Shown: positions 22,722 to 32,161 of the stretch, in pieces
How positions within the stretch are numbered: position 1 is the first letter of the stretch
Layout of the letters: each line of letters begins with the position of its first letter
Source of the DNA: Gloeopeniophorella convolvens
Taxonomy: Eukaryota; Basidiomycota; Agaricomycetes; Russulales
Direction: 5' to 3'
DNA length: 64,000 nucleotides
NCBI GenBank assembly: GCA_022496205.1
Contig: WTXD01000010.1
Coordinates: 62,001 to 126,000, forward strand
Notes under the pieces: model-generated
Told to the model about the DNA's origin: nothing
Database searches by the model: none
The model's input: only the letters and a program-made list of their open reading frames with translations
Program-made: the position numbers and the translations under genes

Positions 22722-23041
22722 CATTAGCCTCGATTCGTATTAGGACACCCAGGCATTGTGGTGGTATCTCGTATGCTGAGACCACGTATCTGTCGCTGGC
22801 ACTGGCAGTAGCCTAAGGCTACCAGACCGAGTCCAGACTCGGGCGGAACAGGATTGGTAGACGGATCTACGGGCCGGCCCCAAGGTACGCTCAAGTTGAA
22901 TCTCCGCCCAAATTTGGGATGCACGGGGCAGTGAGCCCTCTGACTGTCTTGAGCAGCTCTCTTTGGCACACCCTTACCGCCACTTTTCTCCCTCGCAAGG
23001 GCACCCTCGAATCCGCCCAGACAGTCGAATCTCCGCACAGC

Positions 23042-23700
23042 ATGCCGAAGGTGCGTTTCCCTGTCGTTCTACTGCCCTGTAGTTTTGAGTCTGACCCCGT
23101 CCAATTTTCAGAATAAGGGAAAGGTCCGCAGCCTGCCTGATCTCGCCTCGCTGCTCGATATTAATCCCCGGAACTACACAGGGCGGAAAGAATCGGAGAC
23201 GTGGAAAGAACGAGAACGACGATGACAAGCGCGAGTTGGTCTTCAGGGAGGACGGGCAGGAGTATGCGCAGGTAACGAAAATGCTGGGGAATGGGCGTCT
23301 TGAGGCTATGTGCTTCGATGGCGAGAAGCGGTTAGCGCATATCCGAGGCAAGATGCGTAAGAAGGTGCGTAGTTGCTTAACATCTTTAGTGTGGCGGCGC
23401 TCTGACGTCTCCATCCAGGTCTGGATCAACCAGGGCGACATCATCCTACTCTCGCTGCGCGAGTTCCAAGATGACAAGGCCGATGTCATCGTAAAATACA
23501 CAGCAGATGAGGCGCGCAACTGTGAGCTCTCGGATCGCCTGTGGTGGTCTGATGCAGACGCTGACTATATGCTAGTGAAAGCATATGGCGAGTTGCCCGA
23601 GAACGCCAAGATCAACGAGACGGACACCTTCGGCGAAGAAGAGGGCGAATGCACTTTCGAGTTCGGCGAAGATGGGGAGGTGGACATCGACGACATCTAA
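23042..23700 (+). CDS. TIF11: Translation initiation factor eIF1A
   Basis: eIF1A binds the 40S subunit, promotes scanning and start-codon choice, and has an OB fold with unstructured ends. Five exons (introns 23051-23111, 23124-23181, 23365-23418, 23522-23575) give 143 residues, the family's usual length. The sequence runs [107 protein letters not shown] and an acidic tail ending DGEVDIDDI. The first coding exon is only nine bases (ATGCCGAAG) and the second only twelve, so automated callers may miss the true start. All junctions keep phase. Confidence 0.96.
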
Positions 23701-23952
23701 GTGTATTCTTCTTGGGCGCATCAGGTGAGTGATTCGCCCGCTTTCGGCACCGCTCTTACATCGCTAACGCCGAGTCATAGCTGTGTATTTGTGACGATTA
23801 GCACGATTTTGTCCTCTGTTATATCATTGTTGATTAGACACGCATGCACATTGTGCTACGAGCGCTATATCATGTTTCGTTTGTTATCACTTTCTCGGAC
23901 TTAAACTACTTGCAGGATGTAATCGCGAGACCCGACTTCCGCTCAGTCCTTC
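23701..23952. other. Convergent 3' spacer, eIF1A and ankyrin gene
   Basis: This is a short AT-richer stretch between two converging genes. Nothing else was recognised. Confidence 0.6.
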
Positions 23953-24996
23953 CTAGATATTGTCGACATCAAGAATCCACGGTGCTAGTGCCCACGATTT
24001 ATACCTGCTATTGTATACGAAGAACACTACGCACCTGAGCAATGCGAGAGTCCTGAGATCAGGCACGCAGCCCTTCTCGTTAATCAGGTACTCCGCAATG
24101 TCCCGCGCCCTGCATCGCACTGCGAGCTTAAGCATCTCCGACGTGACCTCGACGCGATCCGAGCGCTTGCGCCGCTTGCAAGGCGAGGATTTCTCAGGCG
24201 GCGCCTCGACGAGCAGCCGCACGAGCGCGAGGTCGCGTCGCTTGATCGCGAGCGTGACCGCGAGCGCGTCCTTGCGCCGCGGCGACGCGCCGTGGTCGAG
24301 CAGGAAGCGCACGAGCGGCGTCGCGCCAGCGAGCACCGCCCGCGCGAGCGGGTACCCCGCATGCGAGTTCGGGTCGGGGGGCTTGAGCAGGCGCGGGTGC
24401 GCGTAGAGCGCGCGCAGCATGGGCAGCACGTTGTCCGCGCCACCTTGGCTGCCGCCCTCACCGAGCCGCCGGAAGAGCCGCCGCGGGAGGTCGGGCGGCT
24501 CTTCGGGCGGGAGCGGGGGGCAGTCCGCGCGCGCGAGCAGTATGTCGAGGACGGCGAGCGTGCAGAGCGGGAAGCGCAGCGCGTGCGAGACGAGGTTGCC
24601 CGGCGGGCCTGCGTGCGCCGCGGCGGCGAGGTGGCGCCCGAAGATGTAGTCGGCCTTCTGGTGCGGCGAGGCGGACGCGAAGATGGCGTGGAGGCGGCGG
24701 CTCGTGAGCGGGAGCGTATCGGACAGCGCGTAGAACTGGATCTCCCAGAGTAGCTGAGGCCGCGGGGGGATTAGCGTTTAGGGCGCGGGTGTGTTCAATG
24801 AATGACGCTGGTCGCTTAAAGATGGGCGGTGGCGCACCTCGACGGGGAGGGTGGCGAGCAGATCTTTACGTACGTCCATGGGCGGCCTCGGGGGGGTTGG
24901 GAGGGGCGTGGTCGCATCGCCGTCGCGGACTGGCTCTGGGTGAGATGAGTCGCTGCCCGTGCCAGAAAATTTGGGCGAGTGTTGTGCTGCCGTCAT
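23953..24996 (-). CDS. Ankyrin-repeat protein
   Basis: Two exons (24996-24838 and 24753-23953) joined across an 84-nt intron give 319 residues. The N-terminus is Pro/Ser-rich, then MDVRKDLLATLPVELLWEIQ and FYALSDTLPLTSRRLHAIFA, which resembles the hydrophobic helix of F-box-like leaders in fungal ankyrin proteins. The middle holds PPEEPPDLPRRLFRRL. The repeats follow: YPLARAVLAGATPLVRFLLD, HGASPRRKDALAVTLAIKRR, DLALVRLLVE, and after a KRRKRSDRVE basic linker, MLKLAVRCRARDIAEYLINE. The function is unknown; ankyrin repeats bind other proteins. A donor-like GTGCGT near 24034 followed by CAG 30 nt later would be too short an intron, so I read through to the stop at 23953. Exon 2 is extremely GC-rich. 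Confidence 0.75.
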
Positions 24997-25263
24997 CGGA
25001 GCACTGCTTCGAGGTCGGCTTATTCACGTTCATCAACCGCGATCATCTTGAGCTCACGACTGGCACCTGTACTGCGTCGGACTGCTCTTACTCCTTGATA
25101 ACGAGTTGCCTGTGCTCTATCCCCAGAAGACGATCCTGCCACATTAATCTCCGGTATGATACACAGCCAAAGCTCAAATGCCACAGTACAGAATGACACA
25201 AGTCACACAACTGATGTAGCATATACTGCGCATCGCGCCTCTCCTGCCCAGCATTTCAGTGGT
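24997..25263. other. Spacer upstream of the ankyrin gene
   Basis: The 267-bp stretch separates two minus-strand genes. It should contain the ankyrin-gene promoter and the 3' end of the NTF2-like gene. No motif stood out. Confidence 0.5.
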
Positions 25264-25818
25264 CTATTCGTCACTCAGTATCCCCGAGGATGCGGCCTTT
25301 CTGAAACCCTCTGAGGACTTGGTATCAACGAACTCCTTGACCGACGTGATTACGGGGTGGTCGCCTGAGGTCAGGGCGATGAGAAAGATCGACTCGTTGT
25401 CTATGACCCCGTTGGCTGTCTCCTTCCTCGTGAACCTGGTCTGCCAGAGCTATGAGTCAGTCCTTTGCGACGTAAAAACTAGAGGGATGCTTATGACTTA
25501 CATGCGCCCAAATCTTGCCTTCGCTCTCGACTGTGTCATACACCTCGAGCTGAGGCCCTTCAGAGCCGGAAGCACGCGAGGCGTACCTCAGACACGCACC
25601 TTGAGTGGATCGCGATCCATTAGTCTCGCCATGAACTGTATGAGCAGGAGCTCCTCTTCGCGCGTTCTCGGCGGCTCTTTCGCGGACGCGGGCAGGGTCT
25701 CATGCACGAAATCTGGCGCAAACAGCTGGTCGAGCGTGACGAGGTCCCACACTGCGAGCGCGGCCAGCATCCTGAGCACAGCGCTCAGCTGCGGAGACGG
25801 GTTGTCGGGTATGGCCAT
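25264..25818 (-). CDS. NTF2/SnoaL-like small protein
   Basis: Three exons encode about 130 residues. Exon 1 starts MAIPDNPSPQLSAVLRMLAA, then WDLVTLDQLFAPDFVHETLP, the typical opening helices of an NTF2-like cone fold, in which a helix pair is followed by a strand with F-x-H. Exons 2 and 3 give LEVYDTVESEGKIWAH, TRFTRKETANGVIDNESIFL and a helix-rich end (KEFVDTKSSEGFRKAA). Introns are 50 nt (GTGCGT...CTCAG) and about 60 nt (GTAAGT...GGCAG), both phase-consistent. NTF2-like proteins include isomerases, dehydratases and plain ligand binders. No catalytic Asp/His set can be assigned here, so substrate and role stay open. Confidence 0.7.
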
Positions 25819-26221
25819 AATGGCTAGTGTTACTACGTGGCGGGGGTCGATGGTAGAATGGGACGGTGTTTCGCCGCGGTGTCCGTTGACGTGCAGCTGG
25901 CATGGAGGCGTTCAGCTTACGGCTCATATGCTGCTTACTCCATCTCAGCGTTCTATTCTGCGCGAAGCTCATCCGCTTGCAGCTTGCACGGAGTGCGCAT
26001 CACGGTGGAGCTGCAGCGGAGCCTTAGCGTATGAGATGATGCTAGAGAAGCCTGCATAGATTGAACAAGCAAGAGTGTTTCGCATTCGATTGTCTACAGA
26101 AATTTCCCGTCTTTCCAAATCGCACATCGCGGACGTATACTGCACTATTTAGCGGTCGTCATGACTTACATTTGTACTTGGTACCCTTGTCTCCTATTTG
26201 GCAGGACGCCTAAGGCCCAGC

Positions 26222-27443
26222 TCAAGCGTTAGGGGCGACATCAGAGTACTCAGGGAGCTCTTCCTCCGGGCCATCCCACGGGAAGTAGTCGGGGACGAGG
26301 CGCCTGTCGCGACCTTGTATCAGGCCTGCTCGAGCGAGAACAACGCCAGCGGCCGCGCTCACAGATAGACGTCCTCGTCTTCGGACGAGAACACGACGAA
26401 AACAATGCGCTCGAGCTGTGTTCAATGGCAGCCAGTCAGCGCCAGCCGTACCCCCGCACAGCCGAACAAGACAAGGCATACCTCTTTCGCGTCATCCGTC
26501 TCCAAGAACTTCCGCGTCTGCTCGAACGCGATGCGCGTTGCGTCCTCGATGGGGTAACCATAGATCCCCGTCGAAATCGCCGGAAAAGCCTGCAAACGCA
26601 CGTTGCTCATGAGCTACGCCGCGCCGCCGGAAGAGGAGACACCTGCGCGCGCACGATGTGCTTCAGCCCGTGCTGCACGGCGAGCTGCAGGCCGAGGCGG
26701 TAGCAGCTGGCGAGCTGCAGCGGCGCGCGCCCCTCGCTGCGGTAGTACGCCGGCCCGACGGCATGGATGACGTGCTTCCTGCGTGCGCGAGCGCTGTGTG
26801 TGAGAGCGGCCGCAGTGTGGCAGACGCGACGGCGAGGGCTCACGCTGGCAAGTTGTAGCCGGCGGTGATGCGGACCTCGCCCGTCGGGCACCCGCCAATT
26901 GTGCGGCCTGCGAGAGCCGAGCAGGGGTGAGAAGCCGCAGTATTCTAGATGCAGCCTCAGAGGGCACGCACACTCTTTGAGGAGCTTCGGGCCTGCTGCT
27001 TTGTGGATGGCGCCGTCGACTGCCAGGATAAGGTGGCGCTTCGTTAGTACGGGCGGACACGAGGATGGAATGAGGCGATGCGTGCGTACCTCCGCCGCCG
27101 CCTAAGTGGTACAATTACGATACTCCATCTGAGCCATCGGCGTGCATCAGAAGCAATCCGATAGAGGGCGCACCCAGGAGTCCGCTGTTGGCGGCGTTGA
27201 CGATCGCGTCAACTTGCACGTGCGTGATGTCACCCCTGCTGAGCACCAGGAGTACCCAGGCTAGTTCCCAGGTATCGCAGAAATGAACTCCTCCGAGACT
27301 CACTAGACAGAGACGCGGTCTAGGAACGAGCTGGCAGCCGGAGGGCGCGCTTGCGCGCTCGAAGACCGTCGTGTTGTGATCGCCGCGCGCTGGTAGAGCT
27401 CGCGGAGAGTGGGGATCCTGTGCAATGGGATATCTGCTGTCAT
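26222..27443 (-). CDS. Macro-domain ADP-ribose hydrolase, MACROD-like
   Basis: Macro domains bind ADP-ribose; the MacroD group removes mono-ADP-ribose from acidic residues and hydrolyses O-acetyl-ADP-ribose. After a Ser/Ala-rich leader, exon 2 (27238-27174) encodes RGDITHVQVDAIVNAANSGL, the nucleotide-binding core. A 12-nt microexon at 27101-27090 supplies most of the glycine loop (GGGG). Exon 4 gives VDGAIHKAAGPKLLKEC, then CPTGEVRITAGYNLP, KHVIHAVGPAYY, LASCYRLGLQLAVQHGLKHI and AFPAISTGIYGYPIEDATRI. The end reads ERIVFVVFSSEDEDVYL then VPDYFPWDGPEE. The catalytic Asn, Asp and Gly loop expected for MacroD enzymes (NAAN, GGGGVDGAIH, GIYGYP) are all present. The acidic C-terminus is not part of the domain. 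Cellular location is not evident. Confidence 0.92.
27090..27101 (-). other. 12-nt microexon of the macro-domain gene
   Basis: GCGGCGGCGGAG is bounded by TTAG on its 5' side and GTACGC on its 3' side. Only its inclusion restores the invariant glycine-rich loop between NSGLLG and VDGAIH without a frame change. Skipping it would keep the frame but delete four residues of the binding loop. Confidence 0.8.
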
Positions 27444-27848
27444 GTTTCGGTCACTTCTAGTGCGCAACGAGACTGTGCAGAGTTCGCTTTGCTTGGGAGT
27501 GTGGAGGATGGTCAGAGGGCCGCGAGTGTGAGAAACTTGAACGCGCCGGCGCGCGAACACGATGACGCAACGCCCACTGGCACGCGCGCCTACCAAATCG
27601 CCTTCCGATCGCGTCTACGACTTGCCTCGAACCTGCCTACGGCTGTGTACCGCCCCTGATCACACAAGTTGTAGAGAAATTGGTAGACAACTAGATTGGT
27701 ATCATACAGGATACGTTACTGGCAGCGTTGCCTAGTGGCTCGGCTCAAGGTTTCAGCAGGGCTCTGAGACATGGGCTTCTTCGTATTCTGAGCCGCGTAC
27801 ACGTTACGCAACCATCTCCGATGGCTTCAACTGTCCCTGATTAAGCCT
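27444..27848. other. Spacer upstream of the macro-domain gene
   Basis: The 405-bp stretch holds the promoter and 5' leader of the macro-domain gene. No reading frame with conserved character was seen. Confidence 0.5.
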
Positions 27849-28291
27849 TCAGAAAGTTGTCATCTTACGCCACAGATGCCGAGGAGAAACGCTGCGCATC
27901 AGGATGAGCGGCCGCACCTGTCGCAGAAAGGCGAAGGACTTATCAGCATCCGCATAGGGGCGCACTGTCCTGAGACCAACCCCACGACCACGCCACGAAC
28001 AGATGGGGAAGGTCGGGATAGAAAACCGGCAGCTTCCACCTTTCGGTTGATGAGGGCCAACTGTGCCTGCACGCGGAGTCCCGTTTGAACGTTCGTGGTG
28101 AAAGATGGGTACGATCTTCCGCAGGGACTCAGGGGTGCACAGGGTGCTTTGGAGAGATACGTCTGTGACGTGAGACAGATGGTACTGCGGTGGGAACTCG
28201 GGAAGGGAATGGACACGGCGCAGAACAGCGGACGGGTGCAAACGTCCGACCTCCGTTGTGCGACGGTGCCGGCTACGTAGCTGCGCAGCAT
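27849..28291 (-). CDS. Possible unknown protein, frame unresolved
   Basis: Two overlapping minus-strand frames are open for about 130 codons each. One reads HSLPEFPPQYHLSHVTDVSL and STLCTPESLRKIVPIF; the other then reads TTNVQTGLRVQAQLALINRK and VEAAGF, which continues the same amphipathic helical style. This suggests a single coding region read across a frame change near 28105-28110, either a short intron or a base error. I do not recognise the family and cannot fix the start or end. It may be a helical small protein of a larger complex. Treat it as tentative. Confidence 0.3.
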
Positions 28292-28328
28292 ACGGCTCCG
28301 GGTCTGTTACGAATGAACAATACTTTAG

Positions 28329-28438
28329 GGCAAGATGGCCGAGCGGTCCAAGGCGTGTGACTCAAGCGAAAGCTTGCCTGATCGGTTCAGGTTTCTCATC
28401 TGCGTATGCAGGCAGGGGTTCGAATCCCCTTCTTGTCA
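28329..28438 (+). tRNA. tRNA-Leu(CAA) with an intron
   Basis: The 5' acceptor strand GGCAAGA pairs with TCTTGTC at 28431-28437, followed by discriminator A. The D-arm has GGCCGAGCGGTCCAAGGC as in leucine tRNAs. The anticodon loop CTCAAG carries CAA and is followed by an intron of about 27 nt. A long variable arm (CTGCGTATGCAG) and a T-arm (AGGGGTTCGAATCCCCT) complete the class II fold. A T5 run just downstream (CCTTTTTC) is a suitable RNA polymerase III terminator. One T-T mismatch appears in the anticodon stem as I drew it, so the exact intron borders are approximate. Confidence 0.9.
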
Positions 28439-28440
28439 AC

Positions 28441-30034
28441 CTTTTTCTACCTCTCGCTGGCGGCGTCCCGCTGCTCATTTACCTCTTGCTACCGCCGGGA
28501 AGCATGTTGGACAAAAGTGAGAGCGGCGAGACCTGGCCGGTCAGTTGGAATGGGCGTTGGGGCGTAGTCGGAATTGGCGGACCCCGCACAGATGAGATAC
28601 ATGGCAGCTTTGAAAGGATTCAGTGATCAATGAGTATGCTGCCCAGGACCTCCCAAGGGCTTCTGAGCCGTGCTTCGGCCCACGGCATCATACTTGGAGT
28701 TCGTCTTGAACGCCGCTAGCAAACCCCAGAAGACCCAATACGACCACAGTAGCACACGAGCTACCAGAGAAGCGGGCGCAGCAGGATGCAGGAACAAGAA
28801 CGCCTCTGCCCGCGGCACACGCCTCGCTATTCTCGGTCCGCGGGTACTCTCTCAGCAGGCGCACGCCGCGTTCGGCTCGTCGAGTTTCGGGCACAAAGGC
28901 CCAGGAGGCGTGCCAGCGCAATGATGTAGCTGCGCCGAGTCCGTAAAACGAAGCCCGCCGGGCGAAGCATCATTTCGGAGCCAGGAAGGCCGAGCTCAGA
29001 GACTGTATCGAGCAAGTGCAGTGTCCTCGGGCCAGACTGGCACAAGAGCGAACAGCATGGCGGAGCCACAGGCGCCGTACTTATGGCACGGGGACGCTAT
29101 TTCCGGCGGAAGGAGCGCTGGCCGCTGCCAGACGATCGCACCAAGAATGGTTGGGGCCCCGCGTGCCCTCGATGCGCGGCGCGTAGAATGATCGTTACTG
29201 GGCATGCGGCGACGCAGGGGCAGCGTGGTAGGCCTCTAGCCTCCAACGCATCATGGACGCAGTTACTAAGGGTCCAAAACAACATAAGCGCCGGGTCGTG
29301 CCGGCGCGCGACCTTGTACAGTCGGAGTCCCAAGGCGCTGCCCTGCTGAAGGTGTCATGCATCGATATCATGGTGCAGCAGGCTTCTGTGTCAGGTTCGT
29401 AAAGATGGGCCTTGTCCTGCCCGGGGACGCGCCCATCAGACAAAGTTGTCCTTTGATCTATTCGCGGAACAGGCTCGGGCACGAGGCGAACGACGTCTGC
29501 GGTGCTCGTCGTAGATGTTCACACGACCCACACCTGGAGCGGCATTTTTATTCCGTGTAGGTGTGTAGTAGTGGCACGGGGTTACGAGACTTGATATGCT
29601 TTAATTGCGACGGGATGAAGGAATTAGGCTTTGGCTTAGGGTATTGGGGCAGCAAGAAGTAGTGTAAAGACAGTAGGCTAATTTCAGCCTCAGAAAATGG
29701 TAGATATGTGATAGATGAGATGCTAAAACCAGGTGGAATGGGATGTAAATGTAGGTCGTCGGCGCGCACGCGAGCCGGTAAACGTGAAAGAGGCGAATAC
29801 AGGTGGTACCGAAAGTGGAGCAATGATGGATTAATGGGAAACCGTCCCGGAGATTGCGGTAGCTGCATAGAGGATACAAGGGGTTGCAATGCGGATGTAT
29901 GAGGAGAACAAACGAGTACAAAAGCTGCAGCAGATCAAGGTTGGTATGAGAGTATGAGGAATAAGGGAAAACCGCATGTGCGGGTGTCGTGAACGTGGTC
30001 GTGAATGGGTGAAGGGCCTCTGCACGTGCTGACA
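28441..30034. other. 1.6-kb spacer downstream of the kinase gene
   Basis: No gene is supported. On the minus strand between 28690 and 29480 several short frames contain hydrophobic runs, but none join into a phase-consistent protein. From 29550 to 30034 the plus strand is purine-rich and probably lies in the 3' untranslated region of the minus-strand kinase gene. Confidence 0.45.
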
Positions 30035-31651
30035 TCATTTCGATGGCTGGCGACGTTCCCGGTGCGAGCTGGAGCGCGAGTGTCGGCTGGAGTATTCCGA
30101 GGGTGTAGGTGGGCGCGAGGGGTTGACGATCGTGCTCGTCTGCACACAAGTGTTGGTTTGTGAAGGCAGAACAAGCATCTGGTCGCCGTGACTCTCGTGT
30201 GAGTGCGCAGCGGTGATGGGCTGATTGAGGGGATAGTAGGACTGCCGTGCGGTCCTCTCAAAGTCGTAGACAGTGAAGTCCACTTCGAGCTGCCGCATTT
30301 CCGGTTTCATCTTTTCGGGGTTGGCCTTGCGTTTGTGATGAGTCAAGGGCTTCTCAGCCATGAGGAACTCGTCGAGCTCATGGGCCACGTCGAAATTAGG
30401 GCGATTTTGCTGCGGGGGCGGCATCAGTAACGTGGCGTAGGACAAGGGAGGGCAGAACTGACATCAGGCACGAATGGAGGCTCCAGCTGCTTTGCCTCGA
30501 GTTTCTCCCAGTTGATGTGGCTGAACCACGCATGTGACTGGATCTCGTCGATGTTCGGAACGCCAGTTCGGCAGCCCAACCGCTGTCTGGGGTTCCGGTC
30601 GAGGAACTAAGATCCGGAGGCGCATTAGCACAAGGATTGGAGGGGTAATCTGTCAATACGTACGCCAAGGAGGGCGGAAGTTCCCTCGTCGCTCAGGGTG
30701 CCATGGCGTGATGAAGGCTTCCTGACGGTGTCCTTCATAATACTATCCCGCATTTTCTCCGCGCTGCTACCATCAAAGGGGCGCTTGTGCCAGAGGAGTT
30801 CGAACATGCAGACGCCCAAACTCCACCAGTCCACCTGCCACGAGTAGCCACGACGCGCAGGATCAACGACTTCCGGGGCCATGTAGGCCATAGAGCCAGC
30901 GACAGACGTGTGCATGCGAGATTGAGAGTAGTGCATGGCAATGTTGAAGTCGGTGAAGGCAGCATGCCCGGTGGCGTCAATCAGAATGTTGTCGGGCTTG
31001 ACATCGCTGTTGGACATGAGACGATGATTGTTGCGCCACCTGCAAAAATTGCGTACCGGTGCATAATACCCTTGCTATGGAGGTAGACAAGACCGGAGGC
31101 CAGCTCCGCCATCCAGAAACGAACCATGCGCTCTGGGAAGTTGCCTCTTGTGTTGAGGTGGTCTATGCCAGTTGTCAGACACACAGGGCGCACGAGAGAC
31201 GATAAAGAGACTTACACCGAAGATCGCCACCTAGCATGAGGTCCAGCACGAAGAAGCAGTTGTCGTCATCCTGGAACGCATAACGGAGGTTGACCACAAA
31301 GGGGTTATCAATCTAAGCGACAGAGGTCAGGTGGGGAGTGGCGGGATGAGAAACGGCTACCGACCTCCTCCAGCAACCGCCTCTCCTGAATGATGTTAGC
31401 AACAGCTTTCTGCTTGATGCACTGTTGCTTGTCTATGTACTTGAGTGCATAGAGCTTCTTAGACTTTTTGTGCTCGACGACGCGAACCTTGATGAGACAC
31501 GGGATGGTTCAGACGATCGGCAGAATGTCGATCACGATGGAGGTAAACGTACCTTGCCGAAAGCACCCTTGCCCACTACCCTGTGCAGGTCGAAGTGATA
31601 GAGGTTAACCTCACCGGCGAAGTCGATGGGCTTTGATGATGTGCAACCCAT
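30035..31651 (-). CDS. YANK/STK32-type AGC protein kinase
   Basis: The protein begins MGCTSSKP, a likely N-myristoylation and palmitoylation signal, pointing to membrane attachment. The kinase domain follows: VVGKGAFGKV (ATP loop), then KLYALKYIDKQQCIKQKAVA with the catalytic lysine, PFVVNLRYAFQDDDNCFFVL, FWMAELASGLVYLHSKGIMH, and R/DVKPDNILID across an intron. The magnesium-binding motif is DFN (FTDFNIAMHY) rather than DFG, a hallmark of the YANK family. Then come SVAGSMAYMAPEVV, VDWWSLGVCMFELLWHKRPF and FLDRNPRQRLGC. The C-terminal tail has FVPDVS, VYDFERTA and Ser/His-rich stretches. About seven short introns separate the exons. Substrates of this family are poorly known. The start codon is 510 bp from the divergent YVC1 start. 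Confidence 0.92.
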
Positions 31652-32161
31652 AGTTGTGAGGGCCGATGGGAGAGTGGGAGGCCTCGGAGGGAGATGGAGG
31701 CTTATAAGAATGAGAACAAGGACGTAGCAAGACAGGTACGGGTGTCGGACATTGTGCTCGACATGGCAACCCAGGGAGATGGCGAACCGGTGCTTGCCGC
31801 GTGGTCCACGGGCAGACAATAAGAGCTAAGGTGAGGCGCTCGCGCACATTGCAGAAGCGCGGGAGGGAAGATGAGGGTGAAGTAGACAGACAATAGACGA
31901 GAAGTGGCAATATCAGGAGGTGGTCCGGAGGCCAGCGTTGATGTCGTACGAATAGGCTATTTTTTGGCGAATTTCCCCAGCAAAGTCGCTCCTGGACACC
32001 TGCCCTAGCCCATATATGGAAGGCATTCTCTCCCCGCCCGGCAACGTGGCCCTGCACTGCCCTGCCCCTTTGCGGGCGTTCGTTGTCGCACGCGCAGACA
32101 GACACTTTGCCGCGACAACGCCCTCAGACAGCAGACACGCCCCCAACAAGGGCTTTCGCTC
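31652..32161. promoter_or_regulatory. Divergent promoter region, kinase and YVC1
   Basis: This 510-bp stretch separates divergent start codons and must serve both genes. No clear TATA box was seen on either side. The kinase side is purine-rich on the plus strand. Confidence 0.5.

Noticed and set aside
24084..24461. Arg/Ser-rich minus-strand frame of 125 codons
   Set aside because: It is a GC-rich shadow of the ankyrin-repeat exon, whose frame shows real repeats.
25259..26059. Plus-strand 266-codon frame opposite the NTF2-like gene
   Set aside because: It is antisense to three exons that join in phase into a recognisable fold, and its own product has no domain.
28690..29480. Several minus-strand frames with hydrophobic runs, a possible membrane protein
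   Set aside because: The frames contradict each other and cannot be joined by GT-AG introns into one product. No motif was recognised.
29548..30149. Minus-strand frame of 182 codons with Tyr/His/Leu-rich content
   Set aside because: It overlaps the C-terminal exon of the kinase in another frame and shows simple-sequence composition rather than a domain.
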